Positions 45,140-57,360 are shown, counted from the first letter of the stretch. The stretch is 64,000 nt of DNA from Gnetum montanum (GCA_015680685.1 MNCI01023974.1:138396-202395), one strand, 5' to 3'. Notes: a model not told the origin generated them from the letters alone. Program-made: numbers and translations.

Positions 45140-46058
45140 TGATGAGAAGAAATTTCAGTACATCCTTCAAGAATGTTCTGCATAACCAGAGAAGCATCGA
45201 CATAACAATCAAGGTTAAAAATCTGCCACCACTAGAAAGAACAAGAAGAATCATCTTCAACATATTTTTGAAGACCTCTACAAATTTTCTAATCTTCAAT
45301 GTTTATCCAACCTTTTTGTCGCTCTATCATTTTGTATGCATCCACTCGAACAAAATTTTATAATGCAACACTTAGAGTCAATCAATAGTTTTCATATTAG
45401 TTTTATTCTATAATCTTAGAGAACAATTAGTGAGTGCCTACAAAGTGAATCTAAGTTAGTTGTACAGAGTCTTATTTGAGTGGTAGTGTACCTAGACACA
45501 TTCCATGAATGAAAATAAGATTGAGATTAATTCTTATTCATTGTAGCACTTTGACTTAGATTAGATTTACTTTCCATGCAATTTACTTTTCATGTACCTA
45601 GTTAATATTTACATTTCCATGCATATTAATTAAGCACATAAGTACACTCACTTCAAGCATGCGTATGAATCTTGGTAATCCTAGCAACACTTAACATTTG
45701 GTAACCCAATAGCATTATACATGTTTAGGATATGCACAGAAAGTGGGATTGGATTCTTATGTTAGGGTAGTTGATTATTAATTAGCAAGTAGATTCGTTG
45801 AATTGATTATAAATTGAGTTTAAACCTATTGTTAATTGTAGAAAAATAAAATATAAAATAATAAAAATCATATGCCTCACTCTAGACTAAACCATATGTG
45901 ACAAAGCTACCACTAGTTTAAGTGGGAAGACATCCAATTGCGATCAAGGAATAGCAATCTAGATGCCACAACTAGTCCCATCCATAAAATTTGACCAAAT
46001 TGTGCATGAATGCTTGTGATTCGTATGGTTGGGTGTAGGGGTACCTCACCACTCATCA
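45140..46058 (+). repeat. 3' LTR of A2 (919 bp)
   Basis: TGATGAGAAG start, CACTCATCA end, with GGTTGGGTGTAGGGGTACC near the end. What follows is gag of a different element (E), so A2 (or the A1-A2 complex) sits in or next to E. Target duplication cannot be tested because the left side is truncated. Confidence 0.72.
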
Positions 46059-46398
46059 TCTATTTTTAAGGGAAAATTGATGAGGATCTGGTTGCCCACA
46101 TACAAGAATTTGAAACAACATTAGTAATGTTAGCATCTCAAAGTGAGAATAGAACTAAGATGGTTTCCTTTAAATCAGCCTTAAAGGACAAAGTTGATTT
46201 TTGGCTACAAATCATCAGAAGACAAATTATTTCATGGGATGAATATAAGAATGCTTTTTTACAAATATTTCTTTTTAATGATAGGTTGTATTCATTAAGG
46301 AAGCAATTAATGAGTTTTATGCAACATGAGGATGAAGACTATGAGAGTACCTTGGATAGATTTAAAGGATTATGCTTAAAAAATTCAAACCATGGATT
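46059..46398 (+). pseudogene. gag: Gag N-terminal fragment of element E (Athila-like)
   Basis: Frame reads GKIDEDLVAHIQEFETTLVM, then MVSFKSALKDKVDFWLQIIR, ISWDEYKNAFLQIFLFNDRL, LMSFMQHEDEDYESTLDRFK and GLCLKNSNHG before the N gap. This is the retrotransposon gag domain. It begins without LTR or leader because the A2 LTR abuts it. The rest of gag lies beyond element A3 at 52105. Confidence 0.8.
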
Positions 46399-46858
46399 NN
46401 NNNNNNNNNNNNNNNNNNNNNNNNNNNNNNNNNNNNNNNNNNNNNNNNNNNNNNNNNNNNNNNNNNNNNNNNNNNNNNNNNNNNNNNNNNNNNNNNNNNN
46501 NNNNNNNNNNNNNNNNNNNNNNNNNNNNNNNNNNNNNNNNNNNNNNNNNNNNNNNNNNNNNNNNNNNNNNNNNNNNNNNNNNNNNNNNNNNNNNNNNNNN
46601 NNNNNNNNNNNNNNNNNNNNNNNNNNNNNNNNNNNNNNNNNNNNNNNNNNNNNNNNNNNNNNNNNNNNNNNNNNNNNNNNNNNNNNNNNNNNNNNNNNNN
46701 NNNNNNNNNNNNNNNNNNNNNNNNNNNNNNNNNNNNNNNNNNNNNNNNNNNNNNNNNNNNNNNNNNNNNNNNNNNNNNNNNNNNNNNNNNNNNNNNNNNN
46801 NNNNNNNNNNNNNNNNNNNNNNNNNNNNNNNNNNNNNNNNNNNNNNNNNNNNNNNNNN
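46399..46858. other. Assembly gap, 460 N
   Basis: A run of 460 N. It hides the left junction of element A3 with the gag of E and the first part of A3's left LTR. Confidence 0.98.
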
Positions 46859-47363
46859 AATGCTCGTGATTAAGTCATACTCATTCCACGTTACTAAGAG
46901 ATAAGGGTGAGAGATATTAACTAAGAAAGTAGTAAATAACAATAAAATAAATAAATAAATAAGCTAAGTGGATGTTGTAATGATGAAGTAATCTCAATCT
47001 TTATTGTCGGTCATGTACGTGTCCAAGTACTTCACACTCAAATAAGGATGCCGTATAATTACAATCACCACACTGTAGGCATACACTAGGAGAGAAGGGT
47101 TGAGACGAAAATTTATGTAAAAGGAAACTTAAACTTAACAACTATAAAAACTCTAAGAACTAATTCAAAACCAAGTGCACCACCTTTTATTTATAGGCTT
47201 ACACTAGAACCATGATATCGTGTATGCGATATTACATGCAGGCGGAGATATCGCGGCTGCAATATTGAGGATCCGATATCAGGACCTATCAGACTTGGTA
47301 TCTTGTATTAGGGTTCTGATAATAGGGGTTTGATAATAGAACCTAACAGACCATGACTCATCA
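46859..47363 (-). repeat. 3' LTR of A3 (left part lost in the gap)
   Basis: Nearly collinear with 51600-52104 (both contain GCTCGTGATTAAGTC, AGATAAGGGTGAGAGATAT, the TTTATTTATA box). On the sense strand TATAAATAAA is at 47195-47186 and the GATATC word array lies upstream at 47345-47215. Ends CATGACTCATCA on the + strand. Confidence 0.9.
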
Positions 47364-47372
47364 TACCCCCAT
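47364..47372 (-). other. Polypurine tract of A3
   Basis: Sense CATGGGGGTA directly precedes the 3' LTR start TGATGAGT. Short but in the right place, and it agrees with the primer site at the other end. Confidence 0.65.
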
Positions 47373-49315
47373 GACTGAATAACAACTTGTCCTTGAGTCA
47401 AAGAAAGTGAGGAACAAGTTCAATTGATTACATAGTGGATAGGTATGGGATTATTGACTGACTATGAATTTATTTATGCTGTAGTGGAGAATTAAATAAA
47501 ATTTGGACACAAAAGACAAAACTTGTGGAACTCATGAGGTTCTCGGTAGTGATGGCTCCTTTATTGGTGCCTCTCCTTTGTCCTGCACGATTAGACTTCT
47601 AAGATTGATACCATTGAAGAAACGCTTAATGTTTCTCCTCTTCTATCTAAGGATTATGAGCTGTCCATGCTAATGTTCCAATGTTTGATGGAGTTGGCAC
47701 TTTCCATGAACATGGCAGTTGTAGAACACTTGATTGGCCTTGACATGTTATGCTGCAAATAGCCATTATTCCTCTTCATAGGCTTGGGCTCTAACTGCTC
47801 CACCTTTTTCTTAGATACATTATGCAGTAACAGGAGTTCCATAATGAATGCTGAGTGATTATGCCTCCTGATTTGCATGTTCTGCATGAAGTCCTTGGCC
47901 TTTGCCTTCCCCTAGTCATTCGGTTGCACCTTGAGAAGGTCCTCCTTGTTGTCTTCTTTTAGGGGCCATTTATAATCATACAAAGATCAATTGTTAGTAA
48001 GGTTATTGAAAAAAGTTCAATGATTTCACACCTGACTCATTGCCTTTAATAAATATTGAATTCTTTGCTTAGTGTGATCTTAGAGTTAGAAATTTTTTAA
48101 GGAAGTTGCCCTAAAAGTTTAATGTTAGACTTGGTTTGTTTAGGTGACACATAAAAGGACCTGGTTTTGAGGAACGTTTGATAAAATGATGAAAAAGGAA
48201 AGAATAGATTTGAAAATGAAGTACTCAGAGGGTATAAGATGATGTGGTGGTATGCAACAAGTACAAATTACAAAAGTCATGCAAGTGGGTCCTCCCCAAA
48301 GCAAGTTCCAATCTATAATGCCCTTGCGTAACCACACCTTAAAATGTCTGTAGGCACTAGAAGGGTTAAATGTAATCCATACCAATTTCATAAAACACAC
48401 ACATGTAGATACCATAGAAATAAGGTAAGAATTCTACGCTATACGAGACACGAGCTACAATTACATGAACAGCGAGATGAGATGGACTATAGAAGGGATT
48501 GTAGAGATTGGGACATGAGGTAACTGACCCAAGGCACAATGAATTTTGCGTGTAAAGCATGATTAATGTATCATTAACCTATCATTCCAAGATCAGGACC
48601 AAGTCCATTCCTCTGATTAGTGACACCGCATTATTTCATCCCATGATGAGTGACTATGAGAGTATCATAACAACAAGGCGTACGATCACTTGGCGTTTTG
48701 TTCAAGGGATGAGTGATTTTTGCTTTGTGGCACTTTCCTTTTTTTTTCGATTGCTGAATCCAGAGATGCCACCAACCTTCAAGCATGGGTACATGTCTTT
48801 CCAATGGGACCCCCTAGAATAGCATTGAATTTTTGAGTGCCTTTTGATTACTCTTACTCCCATTTTGCGTTAGATCTACAAGGATCTTAGTACAACCACG
48901 TTGTATGATAACTCTCACAATCATCACCAAAGAGAATCCACAAGTCCCCTTGATGTCACACCCTAATCATTCCCTCTTGATCCATCCTTCTTCATTCTAG
49001 GTACAATGAACACAAAATTAATTTTAAGTTTCAAGAATGTCAAGAATATCACTGTACCCTCGAATAGAACCTCTTATTTGTAGAGTGGATGAGTGGGTGT
49101 AATGGGCTCATTATCCAAATAATTGATCACTCAAGACTCAATAACATAGAACACCCCTCAACCAACGAGCCACATGAGTGTTTTATTCATAGATGAGATT
49201 ACTTATAAAAAGATAAAAATACAAAAAGACAAAAAGATAAAACAAGAAATTGAAAATAAAAAACTAAAAAACAGAAAATTGTAAAATTAAAGAAAATGAA
49301 AAATATTTATTAACC
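47373..49315 (-). other. Spacer-like internal region of A3
   Basis: Homologous in parts to the A1/A2 spacers (48950 region: the TACCTAGAATGAAGAAGG-like string next to a protein-poor stretch; CATGGGTACATGTCTTTCC near 48785). A short coding-looking piece on the minus strand at 47654-47887 (KKVEQLEPKPMKRNN) may be a scrap of the downstream ORF. No pol. Confidence 0.45.
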
Positions 49316-50970
49316 CTACTTGTTATTAGAATAGGGGATATCCCCCATAACTAAATGCTTGAGCATGGCAAGGATTAATAAATGAAGGATGAGGATCCTT
49401 GCATGTTGGAAATATTGAAACTTGGTCATACTTACCCCATTGGTGTCCACACACCTAATTATAGTAAGCATAGTGGGCCAATTTATAAGATGTGGTTCCC
49501 GAATAACAAGTTGACCCACTATGATACTTGAGACCATAAGATGGTATGCAAGGATCAAGATGTTGCCCTCCATGGCTATATTCATTAGGCCATGTGGTTG
49601 TTGGAGTGTTAGTTGGTGGCCCTGATGGAGTGACATGAGGCGTTGGGTTCGAAGAGAAGGATGCACCACAGTGTAGGACTTGTGCTAAGTTGGAGAATGT
49701 AGTGGCCTTGGAACTGTGTTGTCCCTTCCTACGGTCATGTCTAAAGAAGGGATGCCCTCGATGTTGCTGAGGTCTCTCAGTGCTATTGGCAATAGTAGCA
49801 CAAGTAATGTTCGTGGGTTGTGGTTGTGGTGCAAATACTTTAGAAATAGTTGGTGGTGATGTAGAAGGAGGGAAAGGATGAGAATGTTGAAATTTTGGAG
49901 AAATGTAAGATACACAAGGTGGTGGTTGTGTTGAGGACATGGGCTGATAGTACTAAGGAGAGTAATAATGCGGTGAGATAGAGTATGTTGACCCAATTGG
50001 GGAAACAGGATGTTGGACTAGATAAACATTTGGATTCGGATGATATGAAGGGTGTCTCCAGTTTAGGGATGGCTTCCTCCATGACTGGGATTGTTGTCAC
50101 TATGATTGAACAAAGTATTTTTGTATGAAATCTAGGTGTAACATGCTTCCCTAATGCTCATATAAATGTAACAAGATTGGGCATTGGCCATTGGGGTGAT
50201 CGTATAGACAAATGTTGCATTCATACATGTGATGGGTAGTTGAGCTCTTATTTTCCTCATCCCTTCTTTCCGATTGTCTAATGATATTTTTTCCTACTTC
50301 TCAGGTTGTCAAAACTCTATCTCCAATAATATTGATATATTCTCCACACTTTTTATGCTTCCATTCCAACATCTTATTAATCTTTTCCTCGACTTCCTCT
50401 AATGATTGTTGTACTAGCAAAGATGGTGCTCCTTGAGATAGGTTGATTTCTCCTTTTTGTGATTATGGAACTCTATTAAGTTGAGACTTTGGTCCTATTG
50501 ATGTTTTTCAACACTCTCCCATCTAACCAATTCTCCTTCTTCTTTTGCTACCCGGTTAATAAGCTCTTGGAATTGATGGGTTCGTAGTTCGCATAGTTGA
50601 CCTTGGGCATACATCCCTAGCATCTCTCTTGTTTCATCACGAAGCCCATCAATGATATGGTACATTAGCCTTTCCTCAGAGAACTCATGGCATAGACAGT
50701 TGTTTAATAGTGCATAATATCTTTCTAAGGCCATGTACAAGGATTCATGTTGTGCTTGTTTCCACTCTTGGATTTGTTTCCTCAAGGCCAACACTCTTGC
50801 ATAAGTTTGATATCTTTTGTTAAAGAGTTCTACCATTGTTGGCCAACATCGTATCGAATCTGGTTTTAACGATCTATACCATACTTTTGCTTGGCCAATG
50901 AGTGTCATAGGGAAGAGCTTGAGTTTTTGCCAACCATTATCAATGTTGTTTCATGCACAGGCATCATAGA
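49316..50970 (-). pseudogene. gag: Gag of A3
   Basis: Sense is minus. Capsid part open over 138 codons (50908-50495): TLIGQAKVWYRSLKPDSIRC, MVELFNKRYQTYARVLALRK, LYMALERYYALLNNCLCHEF, LMYHIIDGLRDETREMLGMY and EEGELVRW. The knuckle at about 50180-50220 reads CNICLYDHPNGQC (C-x2-C-x3-H-x4-C). A Pro/Ser/His-rich tail (FPPSTSPPTISKVFAP, PTPHVTPSGPPTNTP) ends near 49320. It is the best preserved gag of the window, in keeping with A3 being one of the younger insertions. Gag of A1 and A2 are homologues. Confidence 0.85.
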
Positions 50971-51187
50971 AGGCTTGCAAATGTTGATGTGGATCTAAGT
51001 CATAGCCTNCTCCAATGAATTTCTTCACTAGATATGGCATTATCGTAGTCTTGTAGGAGAGGCATGGTTATGCAATTGTGTGTGAATTTATATGTGACTT
51101 TTTATAATTATTTCTTCCTAAAAGATATATCGTTAGTTCCTATACAACAACCTTGTATGATATAACTAATCTAGATAACTAGTATCG

Positions 51188-51206
51188 TCCCTGACAATCG
51201 TGCCAA
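51188..51206 (-). other. Primer-binding site of A3 (tRNA-Asp type)
   Basis: Sense TTGGCACGATTGTCAGGGA follows the 5' LTR with no spacer. It matches the plant Asp-type site TGGCGCCGTTG.CGGGGA with a few transitions. Confidence 0.85.
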
Positions 51207-52104
51207 TGATGAGTGACGAGGTACCCCTACACTCAACCATACGAATACGAGCGTTTCGTGCACGATCTAGTTGAACTCCGCAGATGGGCTAGTTGTGGTA
51301 TCTAGACAGTTACTCATAGATTGTAGTTCACTATCTTCTCACTTGGACTAGTATTAGCTTTTTCACATATGGTTTAGTCCAAAGTGAGGTGTATGATGTG
51401 TTCCTATGCTAATGCTACTCCTAGGTATGATGGCAAATAATATTAACTAAACTAGGAAGGAAAGAGAGAGAGAGGGTAAGAGAGAATCTAACTAGCCTAA
51501 GTGCGATGAGCATCCGTTCCTTAATCATCCATACACATCTTGGACCTCATGCACACCTACCACTGGGATTACCAAGCGCATGGCCTAAGTACACTGTCGG
51601 GTTACCAAGTAGTCACACTTGAATGCTCGTGATTAAGTCGTACTCATTCTGCATTACTAGGAGATAAGGGTGAGAGATATTAACTAAGAAAGTAGTAAAT
51701 AATAATTAAATAAATAAATAATTAATCTATGTGGATGCTACAATAATGAAGTAATCTTGATCTTTAGTGCCAATCATGTGCGTGTCCAAGTACGTCACAC
51801 TTGAATAAGGATGTCTTATAATTACAATCACCACACTGCAGGCATACACTGGGAGAGAAGGGTTGAGAGAGGAAAACTGATGTAAAAAGAAACTTAAACT
51901 TAACAACTCTAAAAACTCTAAGAACTAATTCAAAACCAAGTGTACCGCCTTTTATTTATAGGCTCACACTGGAACCGCGATATCGCGGCTACGATATCGG
52001 GGATGCAATAATAGGGGTCCAATATCGAGACCTATCAAACTTGGTATCTTGTATCAAGGTTAACAGGGGTCCAATAACAGGACCTGACAAACCATGACTC
52101 ATCA
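51207..52104 (-). repeat. 5' LTR of A3 (898 bp)
   Basis: Perfect 8-bp inverted ends. The GATATC/CGATATCG word array lies at 51973-52085 and, on the sense strand just downstream, a TATAAATAAA at 51960-51951. GAGGTACCCCTACACTCAACC near the left end is the most conserved family-A block. Confidence 0.92.
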
Positions 52105-52600
52105 CTACCCAACCTTATTATATTGTCAAGAGGAAATGCAAGAGTTTGTAAAGGCTTTCCAACAATATAAGAGCCAACAATTCATGAGTGAGACTAGAAG
52201 AAGATTTCAAGACTTAACTAAAAATGAATTACCATCCCAACTTGAACTAAATCTTACATCTCAAAGAAATGGAAAAGAGCAATTACATTCCATCACTACA
52301 AGTGGAAAAATAATTGAACTTAAACCCCAAAAAAGGTGAGGACACAAGAATAAGTTCAAACACAAGTATTAAATGAGGAAGATCAACCAACTAGGAAAAG
52401 AGAACAACCACTATTCTCAAGACAACCAATTTTATCTCCTTTCCCTAAATAATTAAAAGAGGATTTACAACTAAATCCCATCTTTAAAAAATGTTTAGTG
52501 AATTGTATTTGCATATTCCTTTGGAACAAGCAGTTACTCTTTATGCTAAATACTTAATGGAATTATGCACTAGGAGAAGAAAGGAAAAAATTTCCTAAAT
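52105..52600 (+). pseudogene. gag: Gag C-terminal part of element E
   Basis: Resumes with YCQEEMQEFVKAFQQYKSQQ, ETRRRFQDLTKNELPSQLEL and TTSGKIIELKP, then, over two frameshifts, a block reading CLVNCICIF, PLEQAVTLYAKYLMELCTRR and KEK. This is the gag-protease linker of Athila-type elements (YAKYL.DL.T.K). Confidence 0.7.
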
Positions 52601-52608
52601 AGGCTTAT

Positions 52609-53007
52609 TTGGTTGATAATCTTTCTCAACTTATACAAAGTCATGAAATTCCTAAATATCAAGATCTAGGAGTTCCTACCATTCTGATTAAAATAAATGA
52701 ACAAGTAATTAGGAATGCCCTATTAGATTCAAGAGCTAGCATTAATATTATGCCTCTTGAAATGGCTAGGTCATTTGATATAGAGGATATCAAAGGAGTA
52801 AACATGACAATAGCATTGGCTGATGGATCAAATGTTAAAGCAATAGGAATAGTAGAGGACTTGATAATTAAGGTAGATAAAGAAAAATACCCAATTGACT
52901 TTGTTGTTTTGAAAGTAAAAGATCTTGATTATTTTCCTATTATATTAGGTAAACCTTGGTTAGCTACAACTAATGTGGTAATTAATTGTAGATTAGGACA
53001 ACTTTAA
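52609..53007 (+). pseudogene. Aspartic protease of element E
   Basis: An open stretch of 132 codons: LIQSHEIPKYQDLGVPTILI, NALLDSRASINIMPLEMA, TIALADGSNVKAIGIVEDLI, YPIDFVVLKVKDLDYFPIIL, GKPWLATTNVVI. Active loop D-S-R-A instead of D-(S/L)-G-A, so Gly is replaced by Arg. Order and wording are Athila-like. Confidence 0.85.
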
Positions 53008-53099
53008 AACTATCCTTTGCTAATCATACTTTTATACTAAATATATATGATAGGTGAAAGAAGATTGCTTAAATGCAAACTTGAATGAAGCAAGAATTC

Positions 53100-54890
53100 T
53101 CTACACTCTATCCACTTCAACAATGACACAAGATAGGGAAATTTTAGTGTTGAATAATTTTGAGGAAGGACCTTTAGACCCTTGAACTAAAGAACAATAA
53201 GATCTCCTTGACTAGATTTTGAATTTGGGCTCAAGGAATATTGGAGAAATAATTCAACCTTTAAATAAAGATTCCTTTGATCTTAAAGAACTACATATTA
53301 CAATTAAGTATGTTTTCCTAGATCATAATAAACCATTAAAATAAATTCACAACTTACTAATGAGTAAGAAAGAAAATTATTAAAAGTCTTGCATAGGATG
53401 TTTGAGGCATTTGCATCAATTTATGAGGACCTTTAGCAAGGAATCTCACCCAACATCTACCAACATCATATCTATCTAGAGGACAATGTAAAACCAATAG
53501 GAATTCCCCCAAGACAAATTAATCTAGTCTTAAAATAAATTGTTAAGGATGAAATTTCAAAACGTTAGAAAGAAGGAATTATTTATCTAATAGCTTATAG
53601 TGAATGGGTAAGCCCCATTATTGTAGTTCCAAAAAAGGATGGAAAATTAAGAGTTTGTATGGATTATAAAAGGTTACACCAAAATATAAAAAAGGACCAT
53701 TTTCCATTACCATACATAGATCAAATTCTAGAAAATTTAGAGGGACATGAATATTAGTATTTTTTGAATGGATATCATGGCCACAATCAAGTAGCTATTA
53801 CCCCTGAAGACCAGCATAAAACAACCTTTACATGTCCTTATGGACCTTTTGCTTACAAATGAATGTCTTTTGGCCTTCATAACTACTTTCCAAAGAGGCA
53901 TGATCTCAATATTTTCTAACATGTTAGAAGATTATGTTGAAGTTTTTATGGATGATTTTTTAGTATATGGGAATACTTCTGATAAAACCTTGCAACATCT
54001 CAAACATGTCTTAGATAGATGTATTGATAAAAATTTAAAATTAAGTTGAAAAAAGAGTCACTTAATGGTTACAAATGGCATAGTATTAAGACATATTATT
54101 TCTAAATATGGGATAAGGATGAATGACAAGAAAGTAAGAGTCAAATCTACACTTCCTGCTCCAACTAGTTTAAAGACTCTTTGATCTTTTTTAGGACATG
54201 CTAGGTATTACATGAGATTTATCAAAGACCTTTCAAAAATTGCTAAACCATTATACATGCTCTTGGAAAAATATGTTTCATTTTTCTAGACTAATGATAG
54301 TCAAGAAGCATTCTTAGAATTGAAAAAATGAGTAACCACTGTCCCTATATTAAATGCACCTAATTGGGATTTTCCATTTGATTTAATGTGTGATGCTAGT
54401 GACATAGTAGTAGGGGTTCACTGATAATAAACTACGACTGATCTATTATGTGTCCAAAAGTCTAGACCAAGCCCAAGTAAATTATACAACTACAAAAAAA
54501 ACAATTATTAGCTATTGTATATACTCTAGATAAATTTAGACATTTATTTAATAAGATATAAAACTAGAGTATATACTGATCATTCAACCATTAAATTCTT
54601 AGCTACTAAGAAAATAGAAAATGCAAGGATAATGAGATGGTGCTTATTACTCCAAGAATTTGACCTTAATATTTTAGATAAAAGTTATATGAAAAATGTA
54701 GGAGCAGATAATCTTTCAAGGATAGAAACTATCGATGATAATCAAACACAAGGAGTCTTTCATGATGAATTTCCTAATGAATATTTTTTTCTATAAGAAA
54801 GAATCCTTGGTTTGTTGATATAGCCAACTATCTAGCCACTATGAAAACTCCTACCAATTGGACTAGGGAAGAAAAGAAATCTTTCTTACA
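53100..54890 (+). pseudogene. pol: Reverse transcriptase and RNase H of element E
   Basis: RT: YSEWVSPIIVVPKKDGKLRV, CMDYKRLHQNIKKDHFPLPY, FLNGYHGHNQVAITPEDQHK, TTFTCPYGPFAYK, after a frameshift RGMISIFSNMLEDYVEVFMD (catalytic MDDFLVYG at about 53950), NLKLS, KSHLMVTNGIVL, SFLGHARYYMRFIKDLSKIA. RNase H: FDLMCDASDIVVGVH, TTTKK, RVYTDHSTIKFLATKKI, GADNLSRIE. Both catalytic Asp of RT and the TDH motif of RNase H are kept. Stops at Trp/Gln sites and two frameshifts disable it. Confidence 0.85.
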
Positions 54891-56090
54891 TACCATATAT
54901 AGGTACATTTTGAGTAGTATGTATCTCTATCGAATATGTAAAGATAACATAGTAACAAGATGTGTGACTAAGAATGAATAAAACGAAATTCTACAAATGT
55001 GCCATGATGATTTGGGGGGTGACCACTTTGATAGCAAATGTACTGCTATCAAAATCCTTCAAAGTGGATTTTATTGGCCCTTAATTTTTAAAGATGTAGA
55101 TAAGTATGTGCAAGAATGTGAGAAATATCAATGAATGGGAGCCACAAAAAATAGATATGAACTAGTTTCAAAACCAATTTTAATAATAGAACCATTTAGT
55201 GTGTGGTATATAGACTCTTTAGAATCATTTCCACCATCTAATGGATGTCAATACATTTTAGTTTGTATCGACTATGTCACCAAATGGGTAGAAGAAAAAG
55301 CTATCCCAACAAATGATGTTAAGGTAGTTGTAGCATTCCTTAGAGAAAATATTTTAACATGTTTTGGAACTTCATGAGCGATCATTAGTAATCAAGAAAC
55401 TCATTTTTTAAATAAAATAATAAAAAAATTCCTTAAGCCTTGTGGTATCCAACATAAGATGGCTACTGCCTATCATCCTTAAAAAAATGGCCAAGTTGAG
55501 AATGCTAATAGAATTACCTTGAATATATTAACAAAGACTGCATGTACTAAATGGAAGGATTGGCCTAAAAAATTACAAGATGCACTTTGGACTTATAGGA
55601 TTACCTACAAACCAAGTTCAACATATTCAACTTATCAATTGGTTTATAGTAATTTATGTCTATTACCTATTGAACTTAAATATCAATCTTTATAGTTAGC
55701 CCAACAATTAATTTTGATGAAGACATGAATCAAGCCTCTTAAATCAATCAACTTCATGAACTTGATGAAATGAGGCTACATGCTCTTGACAAGGAAAAGA
55801 TTGTAAAAAAACAAATGAAGACATTACATGATAAGAGTATATTTAAGAAACACTTGTCCATAGGTAATAAAGTTCTTCTCTACAATATAAGATTACATAA
55901 ATTTCTAGGAAAGTTAACAACTAGGTAGGAGGACCCTTATTTAGTTGTCCAACCCCATGATAATGGAAGTATTCTCATATCACCTATTGATGATTCCTCA
56001 ACTACACTCCTAGTTGATGGACAAAGGCTTAAGTTATATTATCAATATCACATTGAGAAACCTTGAGAAGATGAACTAGTAGAGCTAAGA
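54891..56090 (+). pseudogene. pol: Integrase and pol C-terminus of element E
   Basis: Zinc finger: MCHDDLGGDHFDSKCTAIKI and YVQECEKYQ (last Cys is Tyr). Core: VWYIDSLESFPPSNGCQYIL (first Asp), VCIDYVTKWVEEKAIPTND, VVVAFLRENILTCFGTS, IISNQETHFLN (second Asp is Asn), GQVENANRI (Glu), WKDWPKKLQDALWTYRITYK. The end has STTLLVDGQRLKLYY, as in the last codons of Athila/Tat polyproteins. One of the three catalytic acids is lost. Confidence 0.82.
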
Positions 56091-57360
56091 GACCAAACTT
56101 ATTCCACTATTGATGAATTAGATGACAACAATCTATTAGAAGTTGTAGCTCTCAAATGTACCCCTCAACAAAACTCTTATGTCATAAACTAATAAAGAAA
56201 TCATTTATAGTCTACAACTTTTACCTTGAAAAATGTAGAGGAAAATAGTATCTTCTATTCTTAGTTGAAACTCCCAAGAATTCATTCACATCATTTCTGA
56301 AATGCAAGGAAGAAGGAAAACTCCTCCTACCTTGAGATAGGTAGGTTTAAAGCCAAAATCCAACTAAGTGTGGGCCTTAGATTAATAAGTGTTTTACACA
56401 TAATAAAATTCACTATTTTTAAACAATATTCTTTAAGTACACTACTCATAAGTCAAGGTGGCTAAATAGCTTACTTTAGGGTAATGCTTATTAGTGTTTG
56501 GTTTCTATTAAATATTTTCTTAGATGAGTCAATAAGGTGGCAAGGGTGTGTTATATTGAACCTAATTTCTCTGGTGGTAAAGGCATTTACCAATATCAAG
56601 TAAGATCAGTGCCATGTGAGTGACCCTTACAAAATGCATTTGGCTCTCACAAGAACCTCATGATTGAAGCCAGTTAGATATTGAATTTCTTGCCAAAAGA
56701 AAAAAGAGAAGAAAAGAAAGAGAGAAGAAATAACAACATAAAGAAAAAAATAAAATAAAAAGCAAGAAAAGAAAAACAAAAAAAAGGGAAAAAAGAAAAA
56801 TATGGTCCCATAAGAACCTTCAATCATGCACCAAGCCACACTCCCACAAAAACCTTATAGTTGTGGTAATGCTTCAAGCTCACACTTTCCAGCATCCCAT
56901 AAGGACCCCCTTCTATGAGCAGAGTGTTAAAGGATCAAGCAACAATTACTAATCAAATAATGATGCCACTACCTCAAAACTAGGGTATAACATTGGTAGC
57001 AAAGGAGTGACTTCTCCATAATTAGTATCTTAATGGGCACCTTCACTTCTAATCATTCCTATTACTCCATTACTTAGTTACTTTGCTTTTTTTTTTTGTA
57101 CTTCTTAGACTATTATTTTCTTTTTGCTTTTATTTTTACCTTTTTTTTAAGTTTTGATATTCCTATTTTTCATTTTTGTTGAGTTATCTTCCTATTTTTC
57201 TTTTAAATAGTCATCTCTTCTAACTAGTGGTACTTTTGTGCGTGGGTTTTCTTTGTGTTTTCCATCATGTCTTCCATAGGCATCAGTGGTCAAGATTCCT
57301 ACTATGATAACCAATGATGGATACTAATACTCATTCATCCATTACCTTTGGTACCCTTTA
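56091..57360 (+). other. 3' noncoding region of element E
   Basis: AT-rich. A purine-rich tract of about 100 bases lies at 56693-56800 (AAAGAAAAAAG-type), after TGCATTTGGCTCTCACAAG and thus in the same place as the A-rich tract of the A-family spacers. T-rich blocks lie at 57088-57200. No ORF and no certain 3' LTR of E. Confidence 0.5.

Larger units (their letters stand above)
46859..52104 (-). mobile_element. Element A3: gag-only family-A retrotransposon inserted in gag of element E
   Basis: Minus strand. 5' LTR 52104-51207, Asp-type primer site 51206-51188, gag to about 49316, spacer-like DNA, polypurine tract, 3' LTR 47363 to the gap. The gag of E reads into its left side and resumes at 52105, so this is a nested insertion younger than E. 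No pol motif is present. LTR ends TGATGAGT / ACTCATCA are intact on the right copy. Confidence 0.85.

Noticed and set aside
46127-46942. Long open frames spanning the second N gap on both strands
   Set aside because: Only the first 90 codons on + are real (gag of E). The rest is N.
47215-47345. GATATC and other short word arrays as CRISPR-like arrays
   Set aside because: Units are 6-10 bases, irregularly spaced and without unique spacers of constant length; they are U3 parts of plant LTRs.
49316-50100. Several Pro/Ser/His-rich minus frames as separate small genes
   Set aside because: They are overlapping frames of the low-complexity gag tail of A3.
56627-56839. Phe-rich membrane-like minus frame
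   Set aside because: It is the complement of the A-rich tract of element E; the composition alone makes the Phe run.
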